In this document: piece after piece, positions 50,601 to 62,724 of the stretch
Layout of the letters: each line of letters starts with the position of its first letter
Position numbering within the stretch: the stretch's first letter is position 1
NCBI RefSeq assembly: GCF_032118995.1
Contig: NC_092662.1
Location: 17,187,701 to 17,251,700, forward strand
Source: Asterias amurensis
Taxonomy: Eukaryota; Echinodermata; Asteroidea; Forcipulatida; Asteriidae
Direction: 5' to 3'
DNA length: 64,000 nt
The notes under the pieces: generated by a model
What the model was told of the DNA's origin: nothing
Seen by the model: only the letters and a program-made list of their open reading frames with translations
Database searches by the model: none
Translations under genes and position numbers: made by a program

Positions 50601-53600
50601 GTTTTTCCCAACGTCTATATCTGCCTTCTTACCGTTCGACACTTGACATGTAAGTTGCGAAAAAAATCAATTCGGTCAAAATTCAATTCAGCTGAATGAA
50701 GGTTACGATAAGGTCAAATAATTTAAAGCTTGTGTCGTCAGTAAGTGATAACGGTGCTCATTTATGCCGTTATTGTTTCATGAGATTAACTCAATATTAG
50801 TTTAGTTTATTTCTTTTTGAATCCATCGGGGGTGCTACTTTTTGTTGTTGTCTCTCCTATGTGTAGATATGTTTTCTTTATCGTTCTTTTTTGTACAATT
50901 TGCTTTTTTTCTCTCTGTGTAATTAACAGATGAATAGATGAATTTGCAGTGCAGAGTGTACTTGTGAACACTCCAAAGATGGCATTATGGGTATCAAATG
51001 TGCATTATGCACACAATTTGAAATAGAATTTGTAACCTTTTGATCCAATCTCGAGACTCATCTGGAGTATGTAGACACAAGGCATGGATACAGAAATAGA
51101 TTGCATCCATGGCGAGAGGAGACCCACTTGCCAATATGGGTCGCCATGATGAACCTTGTTTGTCAAAGGGGGTGTATGAAAATTACAATGCATCGACTGC
51201 ACTCAAAATGTTGATTAACTTTAAAGCAAGTGTCACGTAGAGTGTGTTTGTTCATTAATGTGCATACTATAGACCGGTTTAATAACAGCCTGTTTAATTT
51301 TCTCAATCTATCGCACAGAAGTACTCATTGTACGCACAGTCCCGATGGATGGAGATAAACCATGGTTGGTTGGGCACTATGCATCCAGGGAAATATGTGT
51401 AACCAAAGCTGTTTGTCTAATTAAAATTCATGGGTGCGATATGATTGTATCTAACATGAACAAAACCTTTTGAATGGCTGATATATCGTAACACTAAGCA
51501 TGTACATGTATGAGATAACCTTGTGGTTTAAAGGTAACGTACCATTGGTTTTTGAACTGGTTTAATTGTTTTAATCCTATACAATGAAACTAACCTACGA
51601 AAGTTCATTTCAAAAAGTCGAGACACGTGTTTTTGAGATATGTCCATGCAGGAAGAATAATTTGTAATTGAAGTGGAATACACACTCTGAGAAATGATTC
51701 ATGCTTGAAATGTTTCTCAGAATGATTGTAAAATCTTTTAAGTCTTTAGGTAACTTTTGAAGAGACCTTACCAATCAAAGGAGTACCATGGCCAAGACCA
51801 GGGCAACACAGGTCATGGCCTCTTTGGCATCCATGTCATTTCATGTTGGGTCCAGGAATTTTGTTCCATCACACTCAGGAACCCAAGGTTCTTACAATAT
51901 TGCAGGCCTGATATTTCTGTGCCCTATGGTCATCTTGGCCATAGGGAAAAAAATTCATTACTACGCTCGGCAGTGAAAATTTAAAATTTCCTCACAGGGT
52001 GCTCTTTACCAAGATGCCTTGGTGCCCTTGCTCTTCCATAAAACAAAACATACAGGCCTGATATTGAAGTAAATTTCAGAGTTAGACAGTCTATACATGT
52101 ACGCTAACTCATTGTAATGCAGGTAGTGTGCTATAGTACAGCATACTGCCACCATCGTGTTGTCACTATAGAGTACATGTAGTGTGATTTATCTCACAGG
52201 CTCAATATAGAAACTGTTATCAGAATTGATTTTTCAGGAATTACTGAGTGTGAGCCTTTGTTCTTCTCTAGTCTTATGGAAACTGTCAGTTTGACTGTGT
52301 TGATTTTAACACCCTGCTGCCTGATGCCAGGGATTGCGCCAGTAACAAAATCTGTCACCTCATCAATCTTTTATGATTAATGGTTTGAAAGCAAATTATG
52401 TAAACAACTTCACAAGTATTTCTATAATAATTATCCAGTTATTTCTGATACCTCTGAAGTTTCATTTTATTTTGTCTAATTTCGTGGCCAACAGGCCAAA
52501 TTGGATGTGATGCGTTTCAAGCAATAATTAGTCAAAACAAAAATCTAAATCAAAGTAAAATTGCGTTGATAATCCTAGAACAAAAAATGTAATTGAGTAT
52601 GAAATATGAGTATGAGTATGAAATTGTTAAGACTTGTCTGATGGCAAATGGAATCTAAAGTCTAAGACTTCGCCTCCTTGGCCGTACCATCCTTCCTCCT
52701 TGGCCGTACATGTCCCGTCCCTCAAAGATTGACTCAACCAGGAAATTGGGATTACATAACGGTAATTTGGGAATCTTATTACTTTGTCAGGACTATCAGT
52801 CATAGGGAATTTAGTCTTGATGGGAAACGTTCATGTTGTAAAGCGTTGCCGATGTCGTAATGCGCATTACTGGAGGAGAGATTCTCATCAAACCATAGAG
52901 CAAAGAAACGTCAGGATCAATACCTGGTCCAGATTTACAGACATGCCCTCTGTACCTCTGTCCCATATCGGCTTATAAATTTTACTGCACCAGGCATCGA
53001 AATAACCCACGGCGCCCACATCAACTGCAGTGGTGCCCTGTGCTTTTGAGGTTGTACTACACGTACATGTACCATCTGCAAGGTTCCAATAAGAGGAACA
53101 TTTCTGTGCCCCTTTAAGAGCGAAGTTCAAGACCTGCTGCATAATAAATCACAGGAGATTTTCCTGAGATTACAGAAATTTTTTCTCTCATTGTGACTTT
53201 TTTTCATTTTTTAGTCCACAAAACATTAATTGAATGCACCCTGCCTGGTACCTTACCCCAAGGTGTAATTACAATCCATGTACTGACTCAATGCTACTTA
53301 ATTACTGTGTGTTATTGATTTTAAATACTGTTGATATTGATCATTCCAAATTGAAGTGGACCTTGACACTATCTATTTGCTGTGACCTCTGACACAGCTT
53401 GTTTACATCAATATTTTCATTGCTTGGAAAATAAACAAGTAATATTCTTTTTGATGTAAAAATTTAAAAAATGTACATCCATTAAATAGTTGTTAAGACG
53501 CTGCTAAACATAAAGGATTCCTACTGCCTCTAGCCACCGGGCAAACTCTGTGATCTAGTGCTCTACCATGGCAAATGTCAGGGTTTGATTCCCATCTGAG

Positions 53601-56600
53601 TGATTTGCTTAGATTGATTTTTTTACAGGACTCGGAAAAAGTACCACAGCTGGATTTTGAAGGGTCGGGATTGGGAGTTGAGGGACCCGTAGTTTCATCA
53701 AGAGTCTTAAAATAGATTCAAGCGTGATACTTCATTTTTGAAAAGGCAAGGGCACCAAGGCGCTTTCTCCTTGGTAAAGGGCACCTCCAAGCGGAAATTG
53801 TCGGTACATGTAGCAAGGCAATAACCAGGGGCAACAGAGACAATTGCCTCCTTGAAGTATCGGGCTTTTAGATTCAACTCCTCAGAAGAATCTTTTTGTT
53901 AAGTCAAGATGTGTAAGACACTCCACTCTGAAGGTTAAACCCCCTCTAGCTGTCACAGTCGTAAACTCATTGCGTAGAACTTGCTTCAGATTTAGTAATT
54001 AAGCGTCCCTAGTTTCCCAAGACTTAAGGTTTTTTGGTCTTGGCCTGAAGTGATGATTTGATGATAATTTGGATTCATCCATACCTGAAGGGCTCATTCG
54101 TTTCTAAAATTTTAAAAACTGCCGTTACACTTACAGCTTTGACATGTTGTGTTCGTTTATGGTTTACATGTGAAATTGTGTGCGTATAGACGCATGCAAC
54201 CTTACAATACAGTTGTACAAGTTTGGTTTGCGGGGTCCTCTTATTGTTATATTATTCCTTTTTAAAGGAATTCTTCTGTGGATCCAAGTTGGAACAAGAA
54301 AGAATCTTGTGGAGGTCTTTAGTAAACCCCCTGCAGTGGTCGCCATCTCTAGTGAAACGTATGCAAAAGGCTTTCATTGGTTGTAAGTCATGCGCAGCGC
54401 GTACACAATTGCACCTTTCCATTGATGACCTCAGCGATGGTGTCATATACACAAAGGAGTCTAAATCCATAAGTTTTAATAAATAAATAAAAATTAAAAT
54501 TTCAAGGGAAAAAATTCAGAAATAAATTTCTAATCATTGTGTCAAAATTTTGATTGATCCAAAACAGTAATTAGTGCAAAGACGTAATCGACCAATCATA
54601 CCTCGTTTCCTGGTCTCTGCTGCGTTTTTTGTTGTACAAACATAATACACATTGTTACTTGTATGTATAATAACCACTGTTTGTTAGTCACTTAATTAGT
54701 GGACCAGACTGGCGGCACTGGAAGATTGTTTGCCAAGCAGGGCCTGATTACCTCCCCTGGAATTCTGTGCAAGCTCTGATTGTTGGGCTAGCGCTAAAGG
54801 CACATGCTCCTTGCTTTTCCTGTGAATAACGCTTTTATTAAGCATTGAATGTTTTTCTACCGTATAAGCACATCAAGCAGAACCATAAAGTTTGGCCTAA
54901 GTACCAGCAGATGATGTACAGTTTGATACATTTAGGCTGGTAACTATTTTGGGTTTTGTAATATGTGTACATTTTTAGTGGGAGAGAAGAGGTATAAAAT
55001 TTGGGATTTTTTTGGTCAACAAATTGACCTCTTCACCAACTGATTAACTGTAGACGTGAAACAAAACACAACCATATCCCATCAAATACCAATTGTGCTG
55101 GATGTTAGTTCATGCTAAGCTATTTTCTTCCTGCTCGTCAACTTGTTGGCTCAGTTATCAGGATCATGATATCCAGCCCTAAGCTAAGGAAACTTGTGAG
55201 AGTAGGTAGAGGGCTTTAGGAAGCTAGATCCTGTAGTTAGTGCACTCAATCATGGGGCTCATTATTAGCACTTATCCAGACACCTGCAGCATCTATCCCC
55301 CTCTTGAGAAACCTAAAGTCTTCCATTCAATCCCTGCCTGATACATCAGCATCTTGACTCTACTGTTCTATTCAACATACTTAATTGAATCACACCGATT
55401 GCTTTCTCTTATCTTGCCAGATTACTGGAGCCTGATGGGAAATCAGAGATTTCGGCCTATCGGATTACGACCATTCTCTTCTGTTGCCGAGGCCGAGAGG
55501 GTACGGGTATCAGTGACTGCTTCGCATTCACCTGTGGCCATGGCAACCGTGACAGTCAGCTGTTCCAGTGTCACATCTTCAGATGTGAGGTTCCTGAAGC
55601 AGTAAGTTAAGATTCTTATTTTCAAATATGGTTGATTTTTAGCAAAAACAAGTTTTTATCTGAAAGGCCGTAAAATATTGTTTTAAAAGTTGTTGAAGCA
55701 TAGTTTTCTATAAAGAGCTTAAGGGCCTTGTCACACAAGGTAACTTTTACAGGCAACTTGGAGGCAACCAACTAAAATGGTAAGTTTTTTGAATTCAGTA
55801 TTCACTGTGCTATTTTCTATTACAGGTGCAGCGAATCTTAACGTGTTTTGGCCAGGCATTCCATCGTGTACCCCGTAGCCCTGGTCTAGTGGACAGCGTC
55901 CACGGTGCCATGCCAGCACCCAGGGAGACTCTAATGAGCTTCACCATCCCAGTCTTAGTTGACATCAGAGAGGAGGATGGTAAAGGAAACTTTGGAGCTG
56001 TGCCCAGAGATAAACGATGTTTCAAACTGAGACAAGGGGTAAAGAAAGAGGTGTTGGTGACGGTTCAACAAACTCACCATCAAGTACTCAATATTGAAAG
56101 GTTGGTGTGGCATGGTTCTCCTCATGCACAAGAGTAACGGGCCAGTACCAGCAAATTTAAAGACAAATGATATCTTTTTTTTACAAAACCACTGAGAATG
56201 CTGCATATTGCGTTTGGGTTTCTAGAGACTTCAGATAGAAATTATTCCGAAAATCTCATTTCACTTCAGTGTCCTTTGGTCAAAATTCAAATTTGGGTCC
56301 AGAATGGCACACAGTTTTGAAAACACCTGGGGAGAACCTTAGCTGGTGTTTTAAAGATGCTCTAAATAACTTTGGTAATAGTCAAAGACAGTATCCACAT
56401 GTGTGTGACCCAACATATAAATCAAAAATTAAAAACTGTGAAAGTTGAAGTCGGGGTCGCAAGAAATTAGTTAAAATCACTATTTTTTATTTTTACCTTC
56501 AAACAAATTTTGGACTTTTGGGATAAAAACTAAGTATTTTATTAATTTTTGTTTAGGTGTTTTGGTCTTCTGATCAGCCCGGGAAGGGAGGTTCCAGACA

Positions 56601-59600
56601 GAGAGATGCACCTCTTAGATGTGGTAAGTCTTGTTTTACCTTTACGTTTTGGTATTGCTCATTGTGTCACATACATGCGTATCCGCTGCATGCCCAAAGT
56701 TTTCACTACTTTCAGCTCCAAAGATGGTCAACTTTACACTGAGTGACGTCAAATGCAAACAATCTAAACTTCATGGATGCGTCCTTGCAATATAGGCAGA
56801 GCAGAAGAGTCAGTATCCTCTTTGCTTGTCACCTACAAAAGAGGATTATATCGTCGCATTAGTGCAAAAAAAGTTTATCTTCATTTTGCAAAAACCCTGT
56901 ATCTCGGCGCATTCTTGCTTTGCGTGTGCAACCGGGCTATTTTAAGCGAGGTGGGACATTGCGGCAATTGCAAACTTGTGTGTATGTGCTATGTTTGGAG
57001 ATGCGACACTTTTGCTTTGACACAGCAATATTGCCCTTTAGTTTCAAAACTTACCTCTATGCTTTTAAGAATGATATCCTTTCAGTAGAATATTGTGATA
57101 TTTTGTTTGCAGGTGAATCTTGAGACAAGCTCTGATTGTAAGAACTACACAGTCACTAGTATGTGGGATCCTAATAAGGCAGACCTTGAAGTACTCAACA
57201 CTGAATCTCCTCCAGGATTAGGTAGGTCAACCACACCCACACCAACACATAAGCCCCTCTTCTCACAATGCCTACCTTTGATCTGTGTAATTGGTGACTT
57301 TTGTAAAAGGTCTGCTACATGGATTAAAACTAAATAAGAGATTCCTTACACCCAACAATGTCTAACCCAGAGAAAAGTTCAACCAGTTCCATACTAACAC
57401 TGAAAATGGTGGTTTAACCCTGGGCAGGGTTAAATTTTACTCGGATTAAGCCAGTTTTGGGTTTGTTAATCGGGATAATTTTTAGCCCTGACAAATCTTG
57501 TGTGAGCACTCCACTTATTTCAGAGAATCGCTGGGTTAAACTTTTCCTGTGAAAGGGGCTATACAATTATTTCTTACGTTTCATGAGTTTTCACCCATTT
57601 AAAGCTTCTAAGATTTGATTCTTCATGTTTATGATTTTTGACCATGCCATTTTCAAATATTTACTTCTGGAAATTGTTTGTGTTAACAAACCTCTTGCAT
57701 TATCACTTGCAATTATGGTGAAGTAGTTGGTGCTACAAAGAAAGCTCATGCAGTTTTGTATGTAATTAGTTAGTAACTGCTACTACTACCTACCTTGTTT
57801 CCGGCAATTATGTGTACGACTTACAAAATCTTCTCCAGTCCCAGTCAGCAATTGCATTCGCTAGTATAAAAGCAAACGCTGAAAGACAATGGAAGGACTT
57901 GCAACCAGTTTATTAAACTAAGTGCAAGCACCCAGTGATAACCGGTGCAAGCTGGATAGCGTAGTGAATTTCATTTGTTACTTTACCTTTGAGGCATCTT
58001 TACAAACACTGTCCCTTTCTTGGAAGGACGTTCTGTTCATGGAGTTTATGACCTGAAAGCTCATATTCTACAAAATTAGAACTGTTGGCAACATTTCAAA
58101 ATCTGACCTAGAAGAAAAAAACGTGAACTTTTCTTTTTGGATCACTATTGGCAATCCAGTTCCGGCAGGATTTGACAGTAGCTTTACCTGTGTACATGGT
58201 AAGTGATTCACCGCACGATGATTTACTTGGTGAAAAGTACGTTGTCTGAAACATGAATGTTGGGAGCTGATCACACCCCCCTCCCCTGCATCCCCCGCTC
58301 TCCTGCTTTACCCTTCCTGTTCCCCAGGGCATGGTGCTGGGCCCTTCATTGTCAATCCTCCATCCTCCCACCCACACCTTCATTGCATCATTGTTCACAT
58401 TTTCTTGTTCTCTTAAGCATGTTCAATATGTTTGGGATTAGGTATGCAGATCTGTTAATCCCTCAATTGTCTTTAAACCACCTCCAGTTATAATATTTCA
58501 GTAAATACTCAAATAATTCTCGTCTGGTTCCCTTCGCAGATAAAGGCATGTTTATGACCATAGCTGTGGATCTTGTCATCACTGGTATCCAGGAGCCAGT
58601 TCGTTTTGTGGTTGAGACCAAAGTGCGTATTTTCCCACCCACGGAGAAATTCTGGTATTTCAACAAGAAGCCTGTTCAGGAATTCTTCTATCTCATGCTG
58701 GAAGAGGTAGGTTGAGAAAGGAACGTTGTCGGCACTCATCAAGAAAATAAAAATTGACTAAAATGTGTCATTCCAGGCCTGAGAAGAGAACAATATCGTA
58801 TTTCACTGTCACATATTCTGATTTGTTTTTAGCATTTAAGCATTCAAATAAATTGATTTCTAGCAAATATTGATTTCTATATTTTCTTGTTAACATTCTC
58901 CTGAAGACGATCAGAACATCCTGATCAAAACAGCGAGTCTTTAACCATCGGTTCTTGTCAGAACCAACACTACTTAAAAGAGATATTCACATGGTGTTAC
59001 CGCAAACCTCTCTTAAACACCTTGTTTTTAAGCAGCTTCAAATCACAGTAAGACCAAACTAACAAATCACAAACATTTCACTCCAATGTGCGTTTATCTT
59101 GTACCAGATTGAGGCTGCTGTTGAGAATGAGCCAGCGTATGCCGTACTGACTCTAGAGAGTGAATCCCAACGAGAGAGGAGACGGATACCAACACGCTCA
59201 CCAAGCACTAACCTTGTACAAACACCTGACAGTATGACATCAGTCGCAGAGGAAGAAAGTGGTAACTAATTTATTCATTAAATATTATTATCAGAATAAA
59301 TAGTAAGTCTGGGCCCAATTTTATGGCTCTGCTTACCTCAGAATTCTGCACTTACAATCACTATTCGCTGCTTACCTGCAAGCGCCGAATTTCTGCGCTA
59401 GCCTTGTAAGCGTAGAATGCCTATAGTAACGTTTAGTACGCATGTGCAGAAGCCAAAATTCGCCGCTTACCCGTGAACTACGCTTGCCGTAAGCACAGAA
59501 TTCCCTGCTTCCATAAGCGCCGATTCTGTGCTTACGGTAAGCAGAGCCATGAAACAGTACCCAGTTGTCTTTATTATAATAATACCAATATTCTTGCCAA

Positions 59601-60329
59601 AGTATTCCTTAACTCTTCTTTCACCAGAGGTTTTCTTTAACGATTTCCTTACAATACTGTTTCTCTTCCCTTACAAAAATTTGTCTTCAACTCTTCCCTT
59701 ACCAAAGTTTCAATAACTCTCTAATTTGCAAGGTATTCCCTTTCTCTATCCTTATTTAAGTACTAATTACCTCTTTGTTGACCAAAGTTTATCCCAAATG
59801 CTGCCCTCACCAGACATTTTCTCTGGTAAGGGACTAAGGGGCACCTATATGAGGAATAATTCAATTTGCTTTGGAACTTTGCAAAGGGCACCAGAGTAAA
59901 ATCACAGTACCACAGCAATTCTTGGGGTGCTATTTGTCATTTCCAGGCCTGGCTTTGTTCGTTGGGAATGTCTACCTGTAGACACTGAGGATTTTTACAA
60001 AATATTTTTGTCTTTTGAACAAAGAGAAGATGACCTGACATGCTAGAGCGGGATTTACGATTACTTTTGATTTTTTTACTCCAGATGATGATGAGCCTCT
60101 GCAGAGTGGATCCGGCAACGTTGACAAAGACTGTGAGGAAAGTATCCTATTGAATTGGGGAGACCTCCTGGCTAAATGGCGTTCCAATCTCAGTGTCCGC
60201 CCCAAACATCTCCGCTCGATGGTCCGCAAGGGTATTCCTGAAGCCCTACGGGGTGAGGTTTGGCAGCTCCTGGCTGGGGTTAAAGAGTGTGAGGACCTGA
60301 TGGAAGAATACCGTGTTCTTATCACAAAG
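41632..60329 (+). CDS. RABGAP1: Rab GTPase-activating protein 1 (TBC family), N-terminal 640 codons; continues past the window
   Basis: Rab GAP with PTB, kinesin-like and TBC domains, then a coiled coil. Exons: 41632-42142, 44919-45129, 55421-55601, 55826-56100, 56557-56623, 57113-57221, 58540-58706, 59108-59261, 60085-60329; all joins keep frame, 1920 nt. N-terminal tail (residues 1-180) acidic, with GLKIVGNGN as in vertebrates. PTB domain about 185-320: RIIYLGAASVNAPKSEMEA, ISDCFAFT, FQCHIFRCEVPEA. The kinesin-like (DUF3694) region follows: IREEDGKGNFGAVP, KRCFKLRQGV, ERCFGLLISPGRE, VDLVITGIQEPVRF. Acidic linker EEESGDDDEPLQSGSG, then WGDLLAKWR and the TBC start RKGIPEALRGEVWQLLAG (about 607-624). 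The catalytic Arg and Gln fingers must lie in exons beyond 64000. An in-frame TAA 12 nt upstream fixes the ATG. One invertebrate gene would be ancestral to RABGAP1 and RABGAP1L. Confidence 0.96.
42143..44918 (+). other. RABGAP1 intron after the first coding exon
   Basis: 2.8 kb. Contains a GGCCTGAT-family repeat (43440-43735) and a fragment near 44395-44525 (GGCTATGGCTCAGGCTGTGA ... AGCCATAGCTG ... CATAGCCGCAAATTC) of a further low-copy repeat also seen near 16.15 and 27.8 kb. No exon recognised. Confidence 0.65.
43440..43735. repeat. GGCCTGAT-family repeat copy
   Basis: Contains GACGGGCACCAAGGCCAAGA, GAAAGAGCAAGGGCACCAAG and ends CAATTGCCTCCATGAAATAG. Reverse orientation relative to the 17.4-kb copy, with an internal stretch not shared by it. 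Confidence 0.6.
45225..45395. repeat. GGCCTGAT-family repeat copy
   Basis: CAGGCCTGATACTTCACGGA followed by duplicated GGCAACGGA units, then GCCTTGGTGCCCTTGAAATG, CTCATAGGGTGCCCTTTAG and ATGCCTTGGTGCCCTTGCTC. Same orientation as the 17.4-kb copy. Confidence 0.7.
47102..47668. repeat. Nested repeats: TGGACAC-family element inside a GGGCCC-family element
   Basis: The outer element opens TTGGGCCGAATTTCATAGAG at 47102 and closes GCAGCTGTATGAAACTTGGC near 47665. Between its left end and its interior (GGTTACCAGCCAAACTACAA ... GGCTGGTATCCTGCTAATTT) sits an inverted-repeat element, 47128-47501, with ends TTTAAAGCCATTGGACACTT and inverted AAGTGTATTATGGCTTTAAA. This gives a relative age: the outer element was in place first. 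Confidence 0.7.
48700..49120 (+). promoter_or_regulatory. Candidate internal promoter or enhancer in the RABGAP1 intron
   Basis: A unique, less AT-rich stretch contains CGCTACACGCACTCGATC, a full CRE TGACGTCA (48851-48858), the E-box-like palindrome CAGCTG (48916-48921) and a pyrimidine run (CTTCTCTTCTCTGCCTCTCT). An ATG near 48996 opens only 13 codons. Position and composition resemble an alternative start region; no splice donor was confirmed. Confidence 0.25.
51775..52068. repeat. GGCCTGAT-family repeat copy
   Basis: Carries GGCAACACAGGTCATGGCCT, CTCACAGGGTGCTCTTTACC, ATGCCTTGGTGCCCTTGCTC and ends CATACAGGCCTGATA. The 62-codon open frame within it is repeat sequence. Confidence 0.65.
53513..53665 (+). 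mobile_element. tRNA-derived SINE, second copy
   Basis: Matches the 10.3-kb SINE in order: CTGCCTCTAGCCACCGGGCA, an eroded A box (GTGATCTAGTGC), the B box GGGTTTGATTCCCATCTGAG, then TTTTTACAGGACTCGGAAAA and GTACCACAGC. Confidence 0.7.
53722..53870. repeat. Short GGCCTGAT-family copy with clear inverted ends
   Basis: Begins CGTGATACTTCATTTTTGAA and ends CTCCTTGAAGTATCGGGC, so GATACTTC and GAAGTATC are inverted. About 150 bp, directly after the SINE. Confidence 0.7.
59311..59563. repeat. GGGCCC-ended element with internal GCTTAC repeats
   Basis: Opens GGGCCCAATTTTATGGCTCT and closes GTAAGCAGAGCCATGAAACA, inverted. The interior repeats GCTTAC/GTAAGC with AATTCTGC-like motifs on both strands (CTGCTTACCTGCAAGCGCCG, TCCATAAGCGCCGATTCTGT). 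A distinct subfamily, directly after RABGAP1 exon 59108-59261. Confidence 0.7.
59805..59955. repeat. GGCCTGAT-family repeat fragment
   Basis: GGGGCACCTATATGAGGAAT, TTTGCAAAGGGCACCAGAGT and TTTCCAGGCCTGGC correspond to the right half of the family. Confidence 0.5.
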
Positions 60330-60352
60330 GTAAGTTCTTTCAAGTTATTTAT

Positions 60353-60600
60353 GGACCCAATTTCGTAGAGTTGCTCAAGCACAAAAAGTTGCTCAACACA
60401 AGTAAGGTTTGCGGTGACACCTTGTAAAATCTGTCAGTGTGTTGTGGTGGCTCTGAGAGAATTATTCTTACCAGAATTAGGTTCCCAGCCAAAATACAAT
60501 GTCTCATGTACAACTTGTGACTGGTATCCTGCTAAAGTTCTGCTAAGCAGAATATTTTTAGGCAGCATTTTCTGATTCAGTAGCTCTATGAAATTGGCCC
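60353..60600. repeat. GGGCCC-family element, 248 bp
   Basis: Left end GGACCCAATTTCGTAGAGTT, right end AGTAGCTCTATGAAATTGGC; inverted. Interior GGTTCCCAGCCAAAATACAA and GTGACTGGTATCCTGCTAAA. Begins only 23 bp after the end of RABGAP1 exon 60085-60329, next to the splice donor. A related fragment is at 61540-61625. Confidence 0.75.
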
Positions 60601-62724
60601 AGGTCATGTTTAATTTCCCCACATCAATTTTGAAATTATATGCCATATGGTTCGTCAAAGTTATCTTTGCAATAGGTGACACAACACAGCAGGTGGAGTT
60701 GGCTTAAATTGACCCCTTCCCTGCACCCTATCCCTCTTGCTGTTCCTGTTCCCCTTCTGTCCTCCTACCCCACCCACCCATCATCTTGCCCCCTATACAC
60801 TCCACTTCATCCCTTGTACAGATCAACAAGCAGACCATTCAACTTTGACTCTTAACAATTTTTCAAATAAGTTCACATAATATTAACGATCTACTTCTCA
60901 AAAATGTATAATTTCTAAAATTGAAATCCAAAGACTTTCTGTCTTTTTGACCTAGTAAGAACTGTGTCATGGTTAGCCTCCATTGAACAATTCAATGTGT
61001 TGTACAACTCAAGTAAAAAGAGCCCTCTATTGATCATTGGTTCAAGATTTAATGAGAAGTGACAGTTAATTGAGTGTGGCGCCCTCTGTTGAATGAGACT
61101 GTTGTGAGAATTTTCTATGGCTGTGTGTATTACTCTGAGGTTCTAGATTTTTGAACTCTGAATTGACAGTTTCAATACTGCATTTAAAATGTATGAACAG
61201 CGTTAGTGCAATGAAATACTTTCATTGAAGAAAGTCACCGTCACACAAAATTCTGATGAAAAGAAAATGTAGCAAACTTGAAGACAGATTCTTTGACCAT
61301 CACATCCACAGACAATTCATAAATCAATTTGGATATTTGCCATGATAATTTATTTTTAAATAGACAGTGATTATGTACATTTATACATAATAATATAATT
61401 AAAAGTGTCCCACAAAATCTTAACAATTACTTTCGTTTTTAACAACATACTGTTTATGTAGTCATCAATTTAATATTAACAATCTTGGTTGCATATTATC
61501 AAACTCTCATCTTTGTAAAAACAAATTTAAGCTCACCAAAATACAATGTCATGCTTAGCACATATGTTTTTAGGCAAACTGTTACAGGTTTATTTTGCCA
61601 ACAGTTCTATGCAATATGGCCCTGGATTTGGCTTGGGTTTTACAAGAAGAAAGTTGTGATTTGGGACTGTCTAATTCCTTTCAAACTTTTTACTATGTAC
61701 TTTTTTTTTGAATAGGAATGTTTTTTAAATGTGTCAAGTGATAATTTACAAGCAACCAGGTTTGGGTCATCTCCAAGAAAAGAACAAATCCCATAGTGTC
61801 AAAACAAATTCCCATGGATAGTACGTCACTTTCAGATAATTTGCTTTTGCCATCCAAGTGAAACAAATTTGTGTACTACACACCTTTTATAGACCAAGTT
61901 ACAGGATAAATAATGTCAAGTGTGACATGGCCCCAATAATACATTAATAACATTATATTCAGGTCAATAATCTCCAAGGTTTTTCTTCAATTCTCCCAAT
62001 TCTCCATTTGCCTTAAAATTCCAGCACGTAAGAACTAAAGAAGCCATTAGGGAAAGCTGGGAGCTCTTGAAATATCTCGTGGCTGAGTCCAAGATTTTGT
62101 TTTCTATATTTGTGATGATTCAGAGAGTTTGATAACCATGGAAACGTAACCCACAAGATGATTGTGAACCTTTTCCCATAAGTCCATGAGACTAAAGGGA
62201 CACCTGTGTCAAGTTTATTTACTTTGTTCAGTTTGCCTCTTTTTTGTACAAACAACATTAATCGTGCCAGATTTACTTGTAAACAAGGGCCAAAGTTTTT
62301 GTTAATTTTTTTTTTAAAGATTTGTTGTTTTATGTCTAACCACAAATATCAACAAAAAGTTCACAACACTTTTTCAAAAAATTGTTTTTTTTAAATTCTT
62401 TTGTGGTCAATGACACTTGATATGAAAAAAAAATCAGTTGTAATAAATGCAATCTGTCAATGCATTTTTCCTGCTAATTCCTTGATCATGTCTTTTTGCC
62501 ATCAAAATCCATTTTGACTTAAAAAAATAAAAGAAAAATCTTATTTTGTGAAAAAAATACATCTTTCAATAAACATGCCTGTAGTACTTAGTAAAATATT
62601 TTATCTCAGTACTTAATAAATCCATCTCTGTTACAGTTTCATAACCAAGTTTGTTACATAAATTTGTTAAATTTCAAACCAAAAATACTTCAGAACTAGA
62701 TCTCTTTTATTAGGTAGTCTAAGA

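Larger units (their letters stand above)
45130..55420 (+). other. 10.3-kb RABGAP1 intron
   Basis: The largest intron in the window. It holds three GGCCTGAT-family copies (45225-45395, 51775-52068, 53722-53870), a nested repeat pair (47102-47668), a SINE (53513-53665) and a CRE-containing unique segment (48700-49120). The open frames in 46.3-46.7, 48.2-48.5, 52.7-53.1 and 54.2-54.5 kb show no family pattern and are not supported as exons. Confidence 0.65.

Noticed and set aside
51757..51984. 62-75 codon frames as a small protein gene
   Set aside because: They lie within a copy of the GGCCTGAT repeat family.
61075..61095. CTCF-like site GTGGCGCCCTCTGTTG (also near 16690, 18105 and 38660)
   Set aside because: Only the GCGCC-CTCT core fits and this string is common beside repeats; too weak to call an insulator.
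62013..62345. 110-codon frame downstream of the receptor as part of its coding sequence
   Set aside because: The receptor has a complete seven-helix frame with its own stop at 62725; this frame has no helices or family match and probably lies in the 3' UTR or flank.
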